From Sulfitobacter sp. BSw21498 (GTDB lineage Bacteria; Pseudomonadota; Alphaproteobacteria; Rhodobacterales; Rhodobacteraceae), in assembly GCF_006064855.1 (NCBI RefSeq), contig NZ_CP040753.1, positions 744,001 to 808,000 of the forward strand: 64,000 bases of DNA, read 5' to 3'. Positions 16,893-25,339 of this stretch are shown here, piece after piece. The notes below the pieces were generated by a model, which was given only the letters and a program-made list of their open reading frames with translations, was not told the DNA's origin and made no database searches. The position numbers and the translations under genes were made by a program. Every line of letters begins with the position of its first letter. The first letter of the stretch is position 1.

Positions 16893-18998
16893 ATGGACAA
16901 GCGGTTGCCTCATAGCATGTCGAAAAGGACGCATATTGGCGGCGCTTGGGCGTTGTTCGCATTTTTTAGCGCAACGATCATCATTACCTATGCGGCAGGC
17001 CGGATTGATCGGCTTTTGTCCGAGACATTCACGTATGAATTGCGGGCTAAAAGCCACCTTGAAATGCTCGATATTCGCGAGAATTTTGAACAAATCATCC
17101 ATGAAAAGATGCTCGCATTACGAGAACTCGCGGTTTTTATTGGTGAGAATCCTTTTGCAACCCAAAGGGATTTTTCACTGAGGGTTCAAAACATCCGCGA
17201 AATCGACGGCATCGTAATCAACGTTGCAGCGGCCCCCGATCTTGTGGTGCGTCTGATACATCCGCTAGAGCCGAACGCCGGAGCCTTGGGGCTGAACTAC
17301 CGCACCAACGAAGCACAATATCCGGGCATCGAGCGGATGCTATCTGTTGGGACCGAGCTGATGGCGGGACCTGTTGATCTTGTGCAGGGCGGTCAGGGGA
17401 TGATCCTGCGCGCCCCAGTATACTGGCCCGCCCCTGATGCTGTCACTGAGGGTGAGATCGACGAAAGCACACGCCGGCTTTGGGGTATTGTCTCTCTCGT
17501 GCTCGACTACCAAGAGTTTCTGGTCGAAGCTGGCATACGTGCAGCCGAAGAACGCTATGATATGCTGATCCAGGCAGCCGACGCAAAGCCCACAAATGAC
17601 GCGCTTTTGTTTACCTACGGTGACGAAAGCCTCAGGGATGCGGATACCGTCAAGCTCGAGTTTGATCTCTTTTTCGAAGAGTGGGTGTTGGAAGCGCGCA
17701 CCAAGGGCGGCTGGCCGAAGGTCGCGCCGGATCAATGGCAAAAACGGGCCTTGATCGCTATTGCAGGCCTCATGCTATTGGGGACTTTGCTGTATGTCCT
17801 GCAGGTCTCCGAGCGACGTAAACGCGCCGAGGCGTTGCTTAGCAGCGGCATCGAAGCGCTGAACGATGGTTTTGTCATGTTCGACGCGCAGGATCGGCTG
17901 TTGCTGAGCAACTCCAAGTACAAAGAAATGTACGACCTTCCAAGCGAACTGCTGAGAAGCGGGACACCGTTCGAAGTGTTGCTGAGGAGTGGGGTGAACA
18001 GCAAGCAGTTCCCGGTGGGCCGGCTTGACGAAGCCAAGTGGATCGAACGCCGGCTTGCGGTTCACCGCCAGTCGCAAACTCTTGAAACTGAACAACATTT
18101 GGCGGACGGTCGGGTGATCAAAGCGTCGGATCGGCCGCTGGCCGATGGCAGCTATGTCGGGCTGCGTGTCGATGTGACCGAGCTAAGCCATGCAAAGGAC
18201 GCGGCAGAGGCCGCGAGCAAGGCAAAGACAAATTTTATGGGGGTGCTTAGCCACGAACTGCGCACCCCGCTGACGGTCATCATGGGGGTGGCCCAACTGT
18301 CGCGCAATGCGCGCATGCTATCCGCATCCAAAGCGCTGCTGAAAGGGTATGAAGCCGGCGATATCAGCCCTGCCGAAGCCAAACGACTGCTGGACGAGAT
18401 GTACGACCAGCTGTCGGACTTGATGAACCGGCTTGTCCAGTCCGGGGACCATCTGCTGCATCTCATCAACGAAATTCTTGATGTGGCCAAAATCGAATCC
18501 GGCAGTCTGGTCATCGAGCCTACGCATTGCGCGGTGCAGGATATTGTCGATCCGGTCATTGAGCAGCTCAATACCTTGTCGAGCAAGAAAGGGCTGGCCT
18601 TTGACGTGGTCCAAGAGGCCGACGTGGTTTTCGCCGACAAGTTCCGCGCGCGGCAAATCCTGTTCAACCTTATTGGCAATGCGATCAAGTTCACCGACAC
18701 CGGATTTGTCCGGCTGGTGGTGAAGCCCGTCGGTGATGTCGTCAAATTCGAGGTCCACGACAGCGGCGCAGGCATAGACGAAGCAGAGCTGCAAAGCATT
18801 TTTGAAGTTTTCTATCAGGTCGATTCATCCGCAACCCGTCGCGCGGGAGGCACTGGCATGGGGCTCGCCATCTCGCGCAGTCTGGCAGAAATGCAAGGCG
18901 GTGACCTAAGTGTCTCAAGCGTCATCGGGCAAGGCAGCTGCTTTACCCTAACGCTCCCCATCAAGGCAGATGAAAACGCCGGCAAGCAGGCTGCCTAA
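16893..18998 (+). CDS. membrane sensor histidine kinase with CHASE and PAS domains
   Basis: A 701-residue sensor kinase. In order: a first membrane segment (about 17-38), an extracytoplasmic domain of about 240 residues resembling CHASE, a second membrane segment (about 286-304, ALIAIAGLMLLGTLLYVL), a PAS domain (about 318-430, FVMFDAQDRLLLSNSKY), the HisKA dimerisation domain with the phospho-accepting His in GVLSHELRTPL (about 451), and an ATPase domain with the N box FNLIGNAIKF, DSGAGI and GGTGMGLAISR. No receiver domain and no adjacent response regulator are present, so its partner is elsewhere. An ATG at 16917 is an alternative start; neither has a good ribosome binding site. It is the last core gene before the island. 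Confidence 0.88.
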   Translation: MDKRLPHSMSKRTHIGGAWALFAFFSATIIITYAAGRIDRLLSETFTYELRAKSHLEMLDIRENFEQIIHEKMLALRELAVFIGENPFATQRDFSLRVQNIREIDGIVINVAAAPDLVVRLIHPLEPNAGALGLNYRTNEAQYPGIERMLSVGTELMAGPVDLVQGGQGMILRAPVYWPAPDAVTEGEIDESTRRLWGIVSLVLDYQEFLVEAGIRAAEERYDMLIQAADAKPTNDALLFTYGDESLRDADTVKLEFDLFFEEWVLEARTKGGWPKVAPDQWQKRALIAIAGLMLLGTLLYVLQVSERRKRAEALLSSGIEALNDGFVMFDAQDRLLLSNSKYKEMYDLPSELLRSGTPFEVLLRSGVNSKQFPVGRLDEAKWIERRLAVHRQSQTLETEQHLADGRVIKASDRPLADGSYVGLRVDVTELSHAKDAAEAASKAKTNFMGVLSHELRTPLTVIMGVAQLSRNARMLSASKALLKGYEAGDISPAEAKRLLDEMYDQLSDLMNRLVQSGDHLLHLINEILDVAKIESGSLVIEPTHCAVQDIVDPVIEQLNTLSSKKGLAFDVVQEADVVFADKFRARQILFNLIGNAIKFTDTGFVRLVVKPVGDVVKFEVHDSGAGIDEAELQSIFEVFYQVDSSATRRAGGTGMGLAISRSLAEMQGGDLSVSSVIGQGSCFTLTLPIKADENAGKQAA

Positions 18999-19098
18999 GC
19001 GGGGTAGTGCGCTGTTTCAGCTCAATAACTGCATCTCGCACAGCACGGCCTGTGAAGGCCGACCCCGGTCGTAGATCACAGCGGGAAAACCGGGATTC

Positions 19099-19114
19099 TG
19101 GTAGGACCGGCAGG
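19099..19114 (+). repeat. attL-like direct repeat (tRNA 3'-end fragment)
   Basis: TGGTAGGACCGGCAGG matches 15 of 16 bases of TGGTAGGCCCGGCAGG at 30585-30600, which is the 3' end (acceptor stem plus CCA) of the tRNA encoded on the minus strand. The two copies have the same orientation. It lies 101 bases after the last core gene and marks the probable left end of the island. Confidence 0.75.
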
Positions 19115-19561
19115 CATACCTGAATGCGCATAATCCTCATTAAAATATGAACCAAGGTGGACGATGTAGGCCCATTTCTGTCCCTATGCAGGTCAATGAA
19201 TTATAAGGAATGTGGACCACGATTTATGGCAGGACTTGGCTTACGTGACTGCTCATAGAAGTTTCAAACAGGTCTAACGTCTGTCTGATTTTGCAGGCAG
19301 ATTTGTAAACGCTACGTTTGGTTGAAGCGTTCTACGTAGGTTATGGGGCTATCAAACCAGTGCCATTCTCCCACCGGTAGATCTGATTTGTACGCTATAT
19401 AAATCGGTGAATATCTTCCCGCGGCTTTCGGCCCCAAACCGATCTTGCCCTGATTGCCATGTACCGCGGCTTGTTTCCGGAAGCAGAAGCTGACCATCGA
19501 GCGAAGCATTTAAGGTAGCTGAATGGCGTGTCTGACGTCAGCGCCTATGGGGCCGGTTGCC
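19115..19561. other. island left flank without a recognisable gene
   Basis: About 450 bases downstream of the antitoxin gene. A 65-codon minus-strand frame at 19312-19509 has no recognised similarity, no clear ribosome binding site and no RES-domain features, so I do not call it a toxin. The region may hold remains of a lost toxin or recombinase gene. Confidence 0.45.
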
Positions 19562-19981
19562 TTATCTGGTGAGCAGTTCGATTACTGCGTCCGCCCCAGC
19601 AGGGCTCGATATTGCCAATGCCATTGGAACTGCGCCTCCAAGTTCAGGATTAGGCTTTTCTAAAAACCGCATCACGAGAGCTCCGTGGCCTTGATGAACT
19701 CTGTCTACGACCACATAAGCGCGCGAAAAGTCATAGAGTATCTGACTTTTTGTTCTACTGAGGGGAATTTTTTCAGATTTGGCCCTGCGAAAAGCTCGCT
19801 CGGGAATGAGCTCCAATACTGGCCGTGAATACATTACTGCTAAAATTTTCTCAACCGATGAAGCTGGAAGACCACATTCAATATTGACCTCCAGTGACGC
19901 GGAATCGTTGATTTCTTCAGGTAGTCCCAGAATTTCGGCGACACGCTCAACATCCGTTGAGCGTGTGAGCTTGGTGGTCAT
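19562..19981 (-). CDS. antitoxin of the MbcA/ParS/Xre type (DUF2384-like)
   Basis: A 139-residue protein whose C-terminal half fits the MbcA/ParS toxin-binding domain: RTKSQILYDFSRAYVVVDRVHQGHG, then LEKPNPELGGAVPMALAISSPAGADAVIELLTR. Such antitoxins neutralise RES-domain toxins that degrade NAD+ and also repress their own operon. The toxin gene normally follows at once; here no RES gene is found downstream or upstream. AGGAGA lies about 6 bases before the ATG, a good start. It could be an orphan antitoxin left after toxin loss, or a regulator acting on a toxin elsewhere. It lies just inside the island. Confidence 0.7.
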   Translation of the reverse strand: MTTKLTRSTDVERVAEILGLPEEINDSASLEVNIECGLPASSVEKILAVMYSRPVLELIPERAFRRAKSEKIPLSRTKSQILYDFSRAYVVVDRVHQGHGALVMRFLEKPNPELGGAVPMALAISSPAGADAVIELLTR

Positions 19982-20373
19982 AGAAAATCTCCTCTTCAGG
20001 GGCCAACTGACAGCTCTGCAGGCATATCACAACCGTAGCCGCTGAATGGGCCCATGCCCGTCCACTTTAGCGCATCGAAAAGGCAACCACAAAATGCGGT
20101 ATTCTTTTGATTGGTGTATGGGGCTGTTTACCTGTTTCGGGTTAGCATCGGCGTTATTAGATGCATCCAGCGATGCAAAGATCGGCCCTAACCGGCCATT
20201 CACCAACGTCTTCAACGCTGTGCTGCAGCTTTTGCAGTGATGTAATTCGGGGATCCTGCAGCATTTTGGCGGCTTAAACTTTTTGCGTCACGAAAGGATC
20301 TTTCTCATGCTCGGAAGCAAAACACGGTTACCAAAGATACGAATGAAGTTTTGGTGAGTAGCATCCAGTTTAT
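19982..20373. other. intergenic region between antitoxin and HAD genes
   Basis: About 390 bases carrying the antitoxin promoter on the minus strand. A plus-strand frame at 20094-20240 (49 codons, starting MRYSFDWCMGLFTCFG) overlaps a minus-strand frame of similar size. Neither shows a convincing ribosome binding site or family, so I leave both uncalled. Confidence 0.4.
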
Positions 20374-21270
20374 TCAGTTCCAAACCAACTGGTCGCAAAC
20401 CCCGACAAGGTTAAGTCCGATAAATCTGTTCTTGATGTTACTCACAGCTTTCACCGCATTGTCCGCGACGTTTAATGGGCCAAACTCCTTTGCATGAATG
20501 CCACCCGCAACGAAATATGCATCAAAGCCGTTGTCAGCGGCACCTTTGATATCAGTTGGCAACCCATCACCTATGGCCAGCAATCCGCCCTTTAGGGCAT
20601 CTCGCCCCATCAGAGTAGCGGCTCTTTTCAGCGACTCGCGATAGATTGCCGGCTCCGGTTTTCCGGCAAAGATAACCGTGCCGCCCAGTTGCCTGTAGTA
20701 TTGCGCAATGGAACCAGCACAGATGACCATGCGCTTGCCACTTCGAACTACCAAGTCGGGATTTGCGCAAATCATCTCGACAGCGTTGTCGCGCATCTCT
20801 TTAAGAAGACTGTGGTAAATATCGACAGTTTCGATCGTGTCATCTAATGGCCCGGTTAGCAGGCACAGTTTGGCGTCTGATATCCCTACAATAGGGTTGG
20901 CCAAACCCTCCAAAATGGACTGATCCCGTGCCGGACCAAAGTGGAACAGCGGAAGGTCAGGTTGGTTTGCAACCAAATGTGCGGTGACGTCGCCTGATGT
21001 AATGATGGTATCAAACGCTTCACGCGGAACGCCAAAACGCGCCAATTGCGGATAGATGTCTTTGGATAGTCGCGGCGCATTAGTGATCAAAATGACAAAA
21101 CGACCACCCGCACGTGTTCTGCAGAGCGCATCGACGGCATCATTGAAGGCAGCCCCGCCGTTGTGAATAACGCCCCAGATGTCACACAAAAGGCCGTCGT
21201 AGTGATCCACAAGTTCACTGAGCGGCGTAAGTCTGACTGATGAGTCCAAAGGGTGACGGTTGTGTACCAT
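20374..21270 (-). CDS. HAD-superfamily class IIA phosphatase (TIGR01459/NagD-like)
   Basis: A HAD phosphatase of about 298 residues. Motif I is LLCDIWGVIHNG with the nucleophilic Asp, motif II is VILITNAPR, the motif III Lys is within VIFAGKPEPAIY, and motif IV is AIGDGLPTDIKGA. The order and the IIA-type cap match NagD-like enzymes that dephosphorylate small phospho-alcohols and nucleotides. I use ATG 21270 (MVHNRHPLD), because HAD family members start shortly before the LxELxxxYD segment; ATG 21321 is the alternative. It is divergent from the aminotransferase-CDP-alcohol transferase-nucleotidyltransferase cassette and may supply or remove a phosphorylated intermediate for it (inference). 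Confidence 0.82.
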   Translation of the reverse strand: MVHNRHPLDSSVRLTPLSELVDHYDGLLCDIWGVIHNGGAAFNDAVDALCRTRAGGRFVILITNAPRLSKDIYPQLARFGVPREAFDTIITSGDVTAHLVANQPDLPLFHFGPARDQSILEGLANPIVGISDAKLCLLTGPLDDTIETVDIYHSLLKEMRDNAVEMICANPDLVVRSGKRMVICAGSIAQYYRQLGGTVIFAGKPEPAIYRESLKRAATLMGRDALKGGLLAIGDGLPTDIKGAADNGFDAYFVAGGIHAKEFGPLNVADNAVKAVSNIKNRFIGLNLVGVCDQLVWN

Positions 21271-21836
21271 GAGTAAGATGGGGTAAGTTTCATGGCACCC
21301 AGGGTCAAGCACCACCTTCATGGGACCTGACAAAACACATGTCTCCGAAATAGGTGTTCTTTGGTAGGGGGCGCGATATGCGGAAGCGCACGGTCGCATC
21401 TACTCCTTGCTATCTTTCCGATTTTTCCATACGGCTTATTCCTCAGGCGCTCCATCAACGCGCGCGATCTTTTTCTCTAAGGTCAACCTTAGCAGACCAG
21501 GATGCCTGAAAATTGCTACCGGATGTTTCCGGTCAAATTCCAACACCATCCCATCAGGGTCGCGTTGGGGACCTTCGACATTGCTTCGATACTGTTCTGA
21601 TGCTGATTTTCAGCACGTTGGACATGCTTGATCCGCACTTATTGCCGGGATCAGGCGTTTTGGAATTTTTTCTATAAGCGTTCAATTTTTGGACAACACA
21701 ACGATAGCTCTCTTTTGGGCTGCGCCTTCGAACTCGATTTATGCCCTCTCGATGTCCCCGCCTGACCCTCGCGCGCGGACGTATCATGGGTGTGACGGCT
21801 CCAAGATCCTGTCTTGGTGCTGTTGGAGTATGACTA
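21271..21836. other. divergent intergenic region of the island cassette
   Basis: About 565 bases between the divergent HAD and aminotransferase genes. Short overlapping frames on both strands look like chance. The 21655-21700 stretch is AT-rich and could hold the cassette promoter, but I cannot name clear -35 and -10 boxes. The length is unusual for a divergent promoter here, and a decayed gene is possible. Confidence 0.45.
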
Positions 21837-23027
21837 ATGTTAGACAAGTATCTACTGTTCACACCTGGCCCCGTGAATGTGGCCGAAACCTTGCGCGCGG
21901 CGATCTGTAAAGAAGATATCTGCCATCGCGAACCTGATTTCGATGCCCTTCTGAGTAGCATCGAACATAAACTAATCTCGCTGTTTCAGATCAGAAACCG
22001 AGCCCGGTATCGAGCTGTGGTGATTACGGGTTCCGGCACGGCGGCCAACGAGGCAATCTTGTCTTCTGTCGTGGGCAAGGGTGCTATTCTGATCCTATCG
22101 AACGGGGAATTTGGGGGGCGCCTGCATAAAACATCGCGGATCCACAACAAACACACCCATCTGATTGAGATGCCCTGGGGCACGCCATTCGATCCAGCCC
22201 AAGTTGCCGCCTATCTGTCGACGCACAGGATCGACGTTGTCGCGATGGTCCATCATGAGACCTGTTCAGGGATGCTGAACCCGTTGGCCGAGGTCGGTGC
22301 CATCTGCAAAGAGGCCGGCGCGTTGTTCGTGGTCGACGGTGTCAGTTCCGTCGGCGCTGAAGTGATTGATATGGAGGCGTGCAATATCGCTTTTGTGTCC
22401 AGCTCCAGTTCCAAGGCCATCGGCTCTTATCCCGGTCTGTCCTTTGTCGTTGGACGGAAAAAACATTTCAAACGGCTGAAGCACCATGCGGCAAAGACGA
22501 CCTACCTGAACTTGGCTACATTCTATGCCTTCCTGAAACACCACACTCAGACACCTAATACCCCCGCTGTTCCACTGTTCTTTGCACTGGAGCAAGCACT
22601 CACGGACATCCTGCGCGAAGGCGTCATGAAACGCTATGCACGCATCAAGGCCCGAGCTAATCTGCTTCGTGTCGGCATGCGCAGGCTGAACCTCGATTTC
22701 CTAATCGAGGAGGCGGACATGTGTTCGATCCTGACCACTGTACGGGTGCCGCCGTCGATTTCTGTGCGCGATCTCCGCGACAGATTGCGTGAGAAATCCA
22801 TCATCATCTACGAAGGCAAAGGGTGCTTTGCGGGCAGGGTCTTTCAGGTCGGCAACATCGGAGAGTTGTCCGACTACGACATTCGCTTCTTTCTGGCCGC
22901 GCTCAAAGACGTATTGCTGGCGTTGCAAGCCGAAGCGGCTGAACTCGTCGCACCTGTAAGGCCTACAGGCGCAACTTTAGTTATGCTGCCGATGCCAAAA
23001 CGTTTACAAGAAAAGGTGGTTTCATGA
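21837..23027 (+). CDS. PhnW-like class V aminotransferase (2-aminoethylphosphonate transaminase-like)
   Basis: A 396-residue PLP enzyme of the class V family. It resembles 2-aminoethylphosphonate:pyruvate transaminase (PhnW) from end to end: YLLFTPGPVNVAETL at the start, GSGTAANEAIL for phosphate binding, VVAMVHHETCSGMLNPLAEV, Asp167 in FVVDGVSSVGAE, the PLP Lys193 in SSSSKAIGSYPG, and IIYEGKGCF with QVGNIGE near the end. PhnW interconverts aminoethylphosphonate and phosphonoacetaldehyde. Here it would act in either direction, or on a related phospho-amine such as an amino-alcohol phosphate. Alanine-glyoxylate-type specificity is another option. Its stop overlaps the next gene as ATGA. No phosphonatase or PEP mutase gene is nearby. 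Confidence 0.82.
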   Translation: MLDKYLLFTPGPVNVAETLRAAICKEDICHREPDFDALLSSIEHKLISLFQIRNRARYRAVVITGSGTAANEAILSSVVGKGAILILSNGEFGGRLHKTSRIHNKHTHLIEMPWGTPFDPAQVAAYLSTHRIDVVAMVHHETCSGMLNPLAEVGAICKEAGALFVVDGVSSVGAEVIDMEACNIAFVSSSSSKAIGSYPGLSFVVGRKKHFKRLKHHAAKTTYLNLATFYAFLKHHTQTPNTPAVPLFFALEQALTDILREGVMKRYARIKARANLLRVGMRRLNLDFLIEEADMCSILTTVRVPPSISVRDLRDRLREKSIIIYEGKGCFAGRVFQVGNIGELSDYDIRFFLAALKDVLLALQAEAAELVAPVRPTGATLVMLPMPKRLQEKVVS

Positions 23028-23791
23028 CAGGCAAGTTGACACAACTTTGGGCCACAAAAACCCGCAATGATGAATGGTGGTCGTCGTTTGTTACGTCACC
23101 GCTGGCCATTCTCGCCAATTATGGGGCTGTGGAAGCGCGATGGATCACCCCGAACCGGATCACGGCGGCCTCTTTTTTGGTGGCTGTGTTGGCGACCGTT
23201 GGGATTCTTGTTGGTGGTACTGCTTGTTTCATTGCCGCTGCACTCCTGATCCATCTCAGCCACATCCTCGATTGCATGGACGGACAAATGGCACGCTACC
23301 GCCGCGTGTCCTCACCGCAAGGTAGTTATTATGATCGCCTGACCGATCAGGTGCAGGTTGGGTTGTGGTTCGGGGCCGTCGGATACGCCGCTTATGCTCA
23401 GACCGAGAGCGTTGTACCTGTATTCCTCGCTATGATCGGCATCACGTTCTACGGGTTGCGCGGATATGCCAAATACGTGGCACTCGAAATCGAAACGGCA
23501 TGTGACTCAGATTATCCGATGAACATGGCGAGTTCGAAAAAGGGGGAAAAATTGGCGGGTTTGGGCTTTGGTCCACGTGCCAACTTTGAGTGGTTTCTGC
23601 GCGAACAACGCAAAGTTCTCGCATTCGATGAAGGCGTGTTCATCTTCATGCTCTCAGCAGCGCTGATCTTTGATCAAATGGTCCCAATGCTTTGGGTTTT
23701 TGCGGCCAGCCAGCTGTTCTGGGGCATCTTCAAGTCATGGCAAAGAGGCAAGAACATCGGGGAAAACCCAAAATTGGCCCTTCAAAAATAG
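23024..23791 (+). CDS. CDP-alcohol phosphotransferase family membrane enzyme
   Basis: A 255-residue integral membrane protein with the full CDP-alcohol phosphotransferase signature: Asp83, Asp86, Gly87, Ala90, Arg91, Gly100, Asp104 and Asp108 in the D-x2-DG-x2-AR-x8-G-x3-D-x3-D pattern (DCMDGQMARYRRVSSPQG, then SYYDRLTD). These enzymes join a CDP-linked group to an alcohol, as in phospholipid headgroup synthesis. Several hydrophobic segments (about 45-80, 115-145, 205-240) support a membrane location. The gene overlaps the aminotransferase stop. With a nucleotidyltransferase next to it, the likely task is transfer of a nucleotide-activated headgroup onto a lipid or glycan. The acceptor and donor are unknown. 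Confidence 0.88.
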   Translation: MTGKLTQLWATKTRNDEWWSSFVTSPLAILANYGAVEARWITPNRITAASFLVAVLATVGILVGGTACFIAAALLIHLSHILDCMDGQMARYRRVSSPQGSYYDRLTDQVQVGLWFGAVGYAAYAQTESVVPVFLAMIGITFYGLRGYAKYVALEIETACDSDYPMNMASSKKGEKLAGLGFGPRANFEWFLREQRKVLAFDEGVFIFMLSAALIFDQMVPMLWVFAASQLFWGIFKSWQRGKNIGENPKLALQK

Positions 23792-23825
23792 CACCCCACA
23801 TCTCGCCTTATAAAGGACATCAGAA

Positions 23826-24647
23826 ATGAAAAATGAAATCAATCGCCCGCCTATGGCAGTCATTCTGGCCGCAGGCATCGGCTCGCGGCTCAGCCCTTTA
23901 ACCGACAACTGCCCGAAAAGCCTGTTGCCCGTCGGCGGGTCCGTTATCCTGGAACGGATGCTCCGCAATTGTCTGAGTTGCGGCATATCACAGTTCGTAT
24001 TGGTGCTGGGGCATCGGGCGGACGAGATCAAGCAGTTCGTCGACAAGACATTCCGAGGCATTCGCGTCACCTATGTAATCAACGAGCGTTACCGCGAGAC
24101 CAACACAGGCTATTCCCTTATGTTGGCCTCGAAAGCTATTGGCACTGCCGACTTTATCAAGTTCGACGCGGACGTGGTGTTTGATGTGAAAATTTTACGC
24201 AAACTTATTGATAGTGACCATCCAAACGTCTTGTGCATTGATCAAAACATTGCGCTTGAGGACGAAGAGGTCAAAGTCATCACCGACGACCAGATGCAGA
24301 TCCTTGAAGTAGGCAAATCGGTTGATCCCAAATTGGCTATGGGTGAATCGATCGGGATTGAGAAAATCAGTGCCAAGACAGGCCCGTCGCTCTTTGCTGA
24401 ACTTACTGAAATGATGGAGAGCAGAAACCATTTTCAGGATTACTACGAGGCCGCCTATGAACGGTTGGTGGTGAAAGGAACAGCCTTTCGTGCGCTCGAT
24501 ATCACCGGTTTGAACTGGACAGAGATTGATACGGCGCAGGATTACGCTGCAGCAAATGCGATATTTGGAACGCCAATCTCAACCATTTCGCGTGCGCAAC
24601 AAAGGACGATCGACGAAGCTGCTGAGAAAACAGGCACGCTGGCGTAG
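23826..24647 (+). CDS. sugar-/phosphocholine-type nucleotidyltransferase (PntC/LicC-like)
   Basis: A 273-residue nucleotidyltransferase. Signature elements are VILAAGIGSRLSPLTDNCPK (residues 12-31) for NTP and metal binding, KSLLPVGG, GHRADEIK, and the metal-binding Asp114/Asp116 in FIKFDADVVFD. GESIGIEKIS and the late RALDITGLNWTEIDTAQDY are the pattern of enzymes that activate phosphocholine or aminoethylphosphonate with CTP (LicC, PntC), where the final EIDT-DY segment is typical. AAGGAC precedes the ATG. Position after a PhnW-like aminotransferase and a CDP-alcohol transferase suggests that it makes a CMP- or CDP-linked amino headgroup. The nucleotide and acceptor have not been shown. Confidence 0.85.
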   Translation: MKNEINRPPMAVILAAGIGSRLSPLTDNCPKSLLPVGGSVILERMLRNCLSCGISQFVLVLGHRADEIKQFVDKTFRGIRVTYVINERYRETNTGYSLMLASKAIGTADFIKFDADVVFDVKILRKLIDSDHPNVLCIDQNIALEDEEVKVITDDQMQILEVGKSVDPKLAMGESIGIEKISAKTGPSLFAELTEMMESRNHFQDYYEAAYERLVVKGTAFRALDITGLNWTEIDTAQDYAAANAIFGTPISTISRAQQRTIDEAAEKTGTLA

Positions 24648-24755
24648 CCCCATCAAGTCAACACCATCCCCCGCTCGACAGGGCAACGGGTGGACGATCG
24701 CAGTCAAGCTGCTGCCACAACGGCACCAGATCGCTGCATTTTGGAAGGACAGACA

Positions 24756-24884
24756 ATGGCTAAAGGTAAAAACAGCAAGAAAGAGGCGAAGAAACCAAAA
24801 CAAGAGAAGCCGAAAGTTTCTGCAACTGCGAATTCTAATGCCGGAAAACCTGCGCTTTCGATTTCTGGTAAGACGGTGAAGTAA
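24756..24884 (+). CDS. Lys-rich small protein, 42 residues
   Basis: A very basic microprotein beginning MAKGKNSKKEAKKPKQEKPK and ending ISGKTVK. GGAAGGA lies 7 bases before the ATG at 24756, a good ribosome binding site. The N-terminal half is a Lys/Glu/Pro run, probably disordered, which suggests binding to nucleic acid or to acidic lipid. Similar short Lys-rich proteins occur in marine alphaproteobacteria (from memory), without a known function. It follows the nucleotidyltransferase by 108 bases and may be co-transcribed. An IS3 element begins about 110 bases downstream. Confidence 0.6.
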   Translation: MAKGKNSKKEAKKPKQEKPKVSATANSNAGKPALSISGKTVK

Positions 24885-25064
24885 CTCTCCGGGATCAAGA
24901 GCAAAGGAACTGATCTTTGGGATGAAAAATCCCGAAGAAATATAGTTCGTGGCCCTCTTGCAGTGGTCTGTCAGCGCAACCGCCTCACTAATATTGGTGA
25001 CCTGCCCCCCGAAACTTCCCTCAGTTTAATGTAGAGTTTGCTCAACCTTCGAAGGAGCAAACAG

Positions 25065-25328
25065 ATGCGACAGAGCCGTTTTACTGAAGCCCAAATTATC
25101 GGAATGATCAAAGAACAGGAAGCTGGCATGCCGACGGCAGAGGTGTGCCGCAGGCATGGCTTGAGTCCCGCGTCGTTCTACAAGTTCAAAGCCAAATATG
25201 GTGGCATGAACGTTTCTGATACTCATCGCCTTAGATCGCTGGAGGATGAGAACGCCAAGCTGAAGCGCCTTCTGGCGGACACGATGTTGGACAATGTTGT
25301 GTTGAAGGATTTGCTGGGAAAGAACTGA
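25065..25328 (+). CDS. IS3 transposase OrfA (helix-turn-helix)
   Basis: An 87-residue OrfA with the IS3-type helix-turn-helix [20 protein letters not shown] then [22 protein letters not shown], and a C-terminal leucine-rich coiled segment [19 protein letters not shown]. It binds the IS ends. GAAGGAG lies 8 bases before the ATG at 25065. A slippery heptamer near its end should allow fusion to OrfB by -1 frameshifting. Confidence 0.92.
   Translation: MRQSRFTEAQIIGMIKEQEAGMPTAEVCRRHGLSPASFYKFKAKYGGMNVSDTHRLRSLEDENAKLKRLLADTMLDNVVLKDLLGKN
25316..25322 (+). other. programmed -1 frameshift site of the IS3 element
   Basis: G GGA AAG in the orfA reading frame is an X-XXY-YYZ slippery heptamer, ten bases before the end of orfA. 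Slipping back one base gives GGG AAA GAA CTG and continues directly into the orfB frame, producing the fused OrfAB transposase expected for IS3 elements. Confidence 0.75.
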
Positions 25329-25339
25329 CGACACCGAAT

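Noticed and set aside
19312..19509. 65-codon frame after the antitoxin as a RES toxin
   Set aside because: Too short, no RES-family residues, no ribosome binding site.
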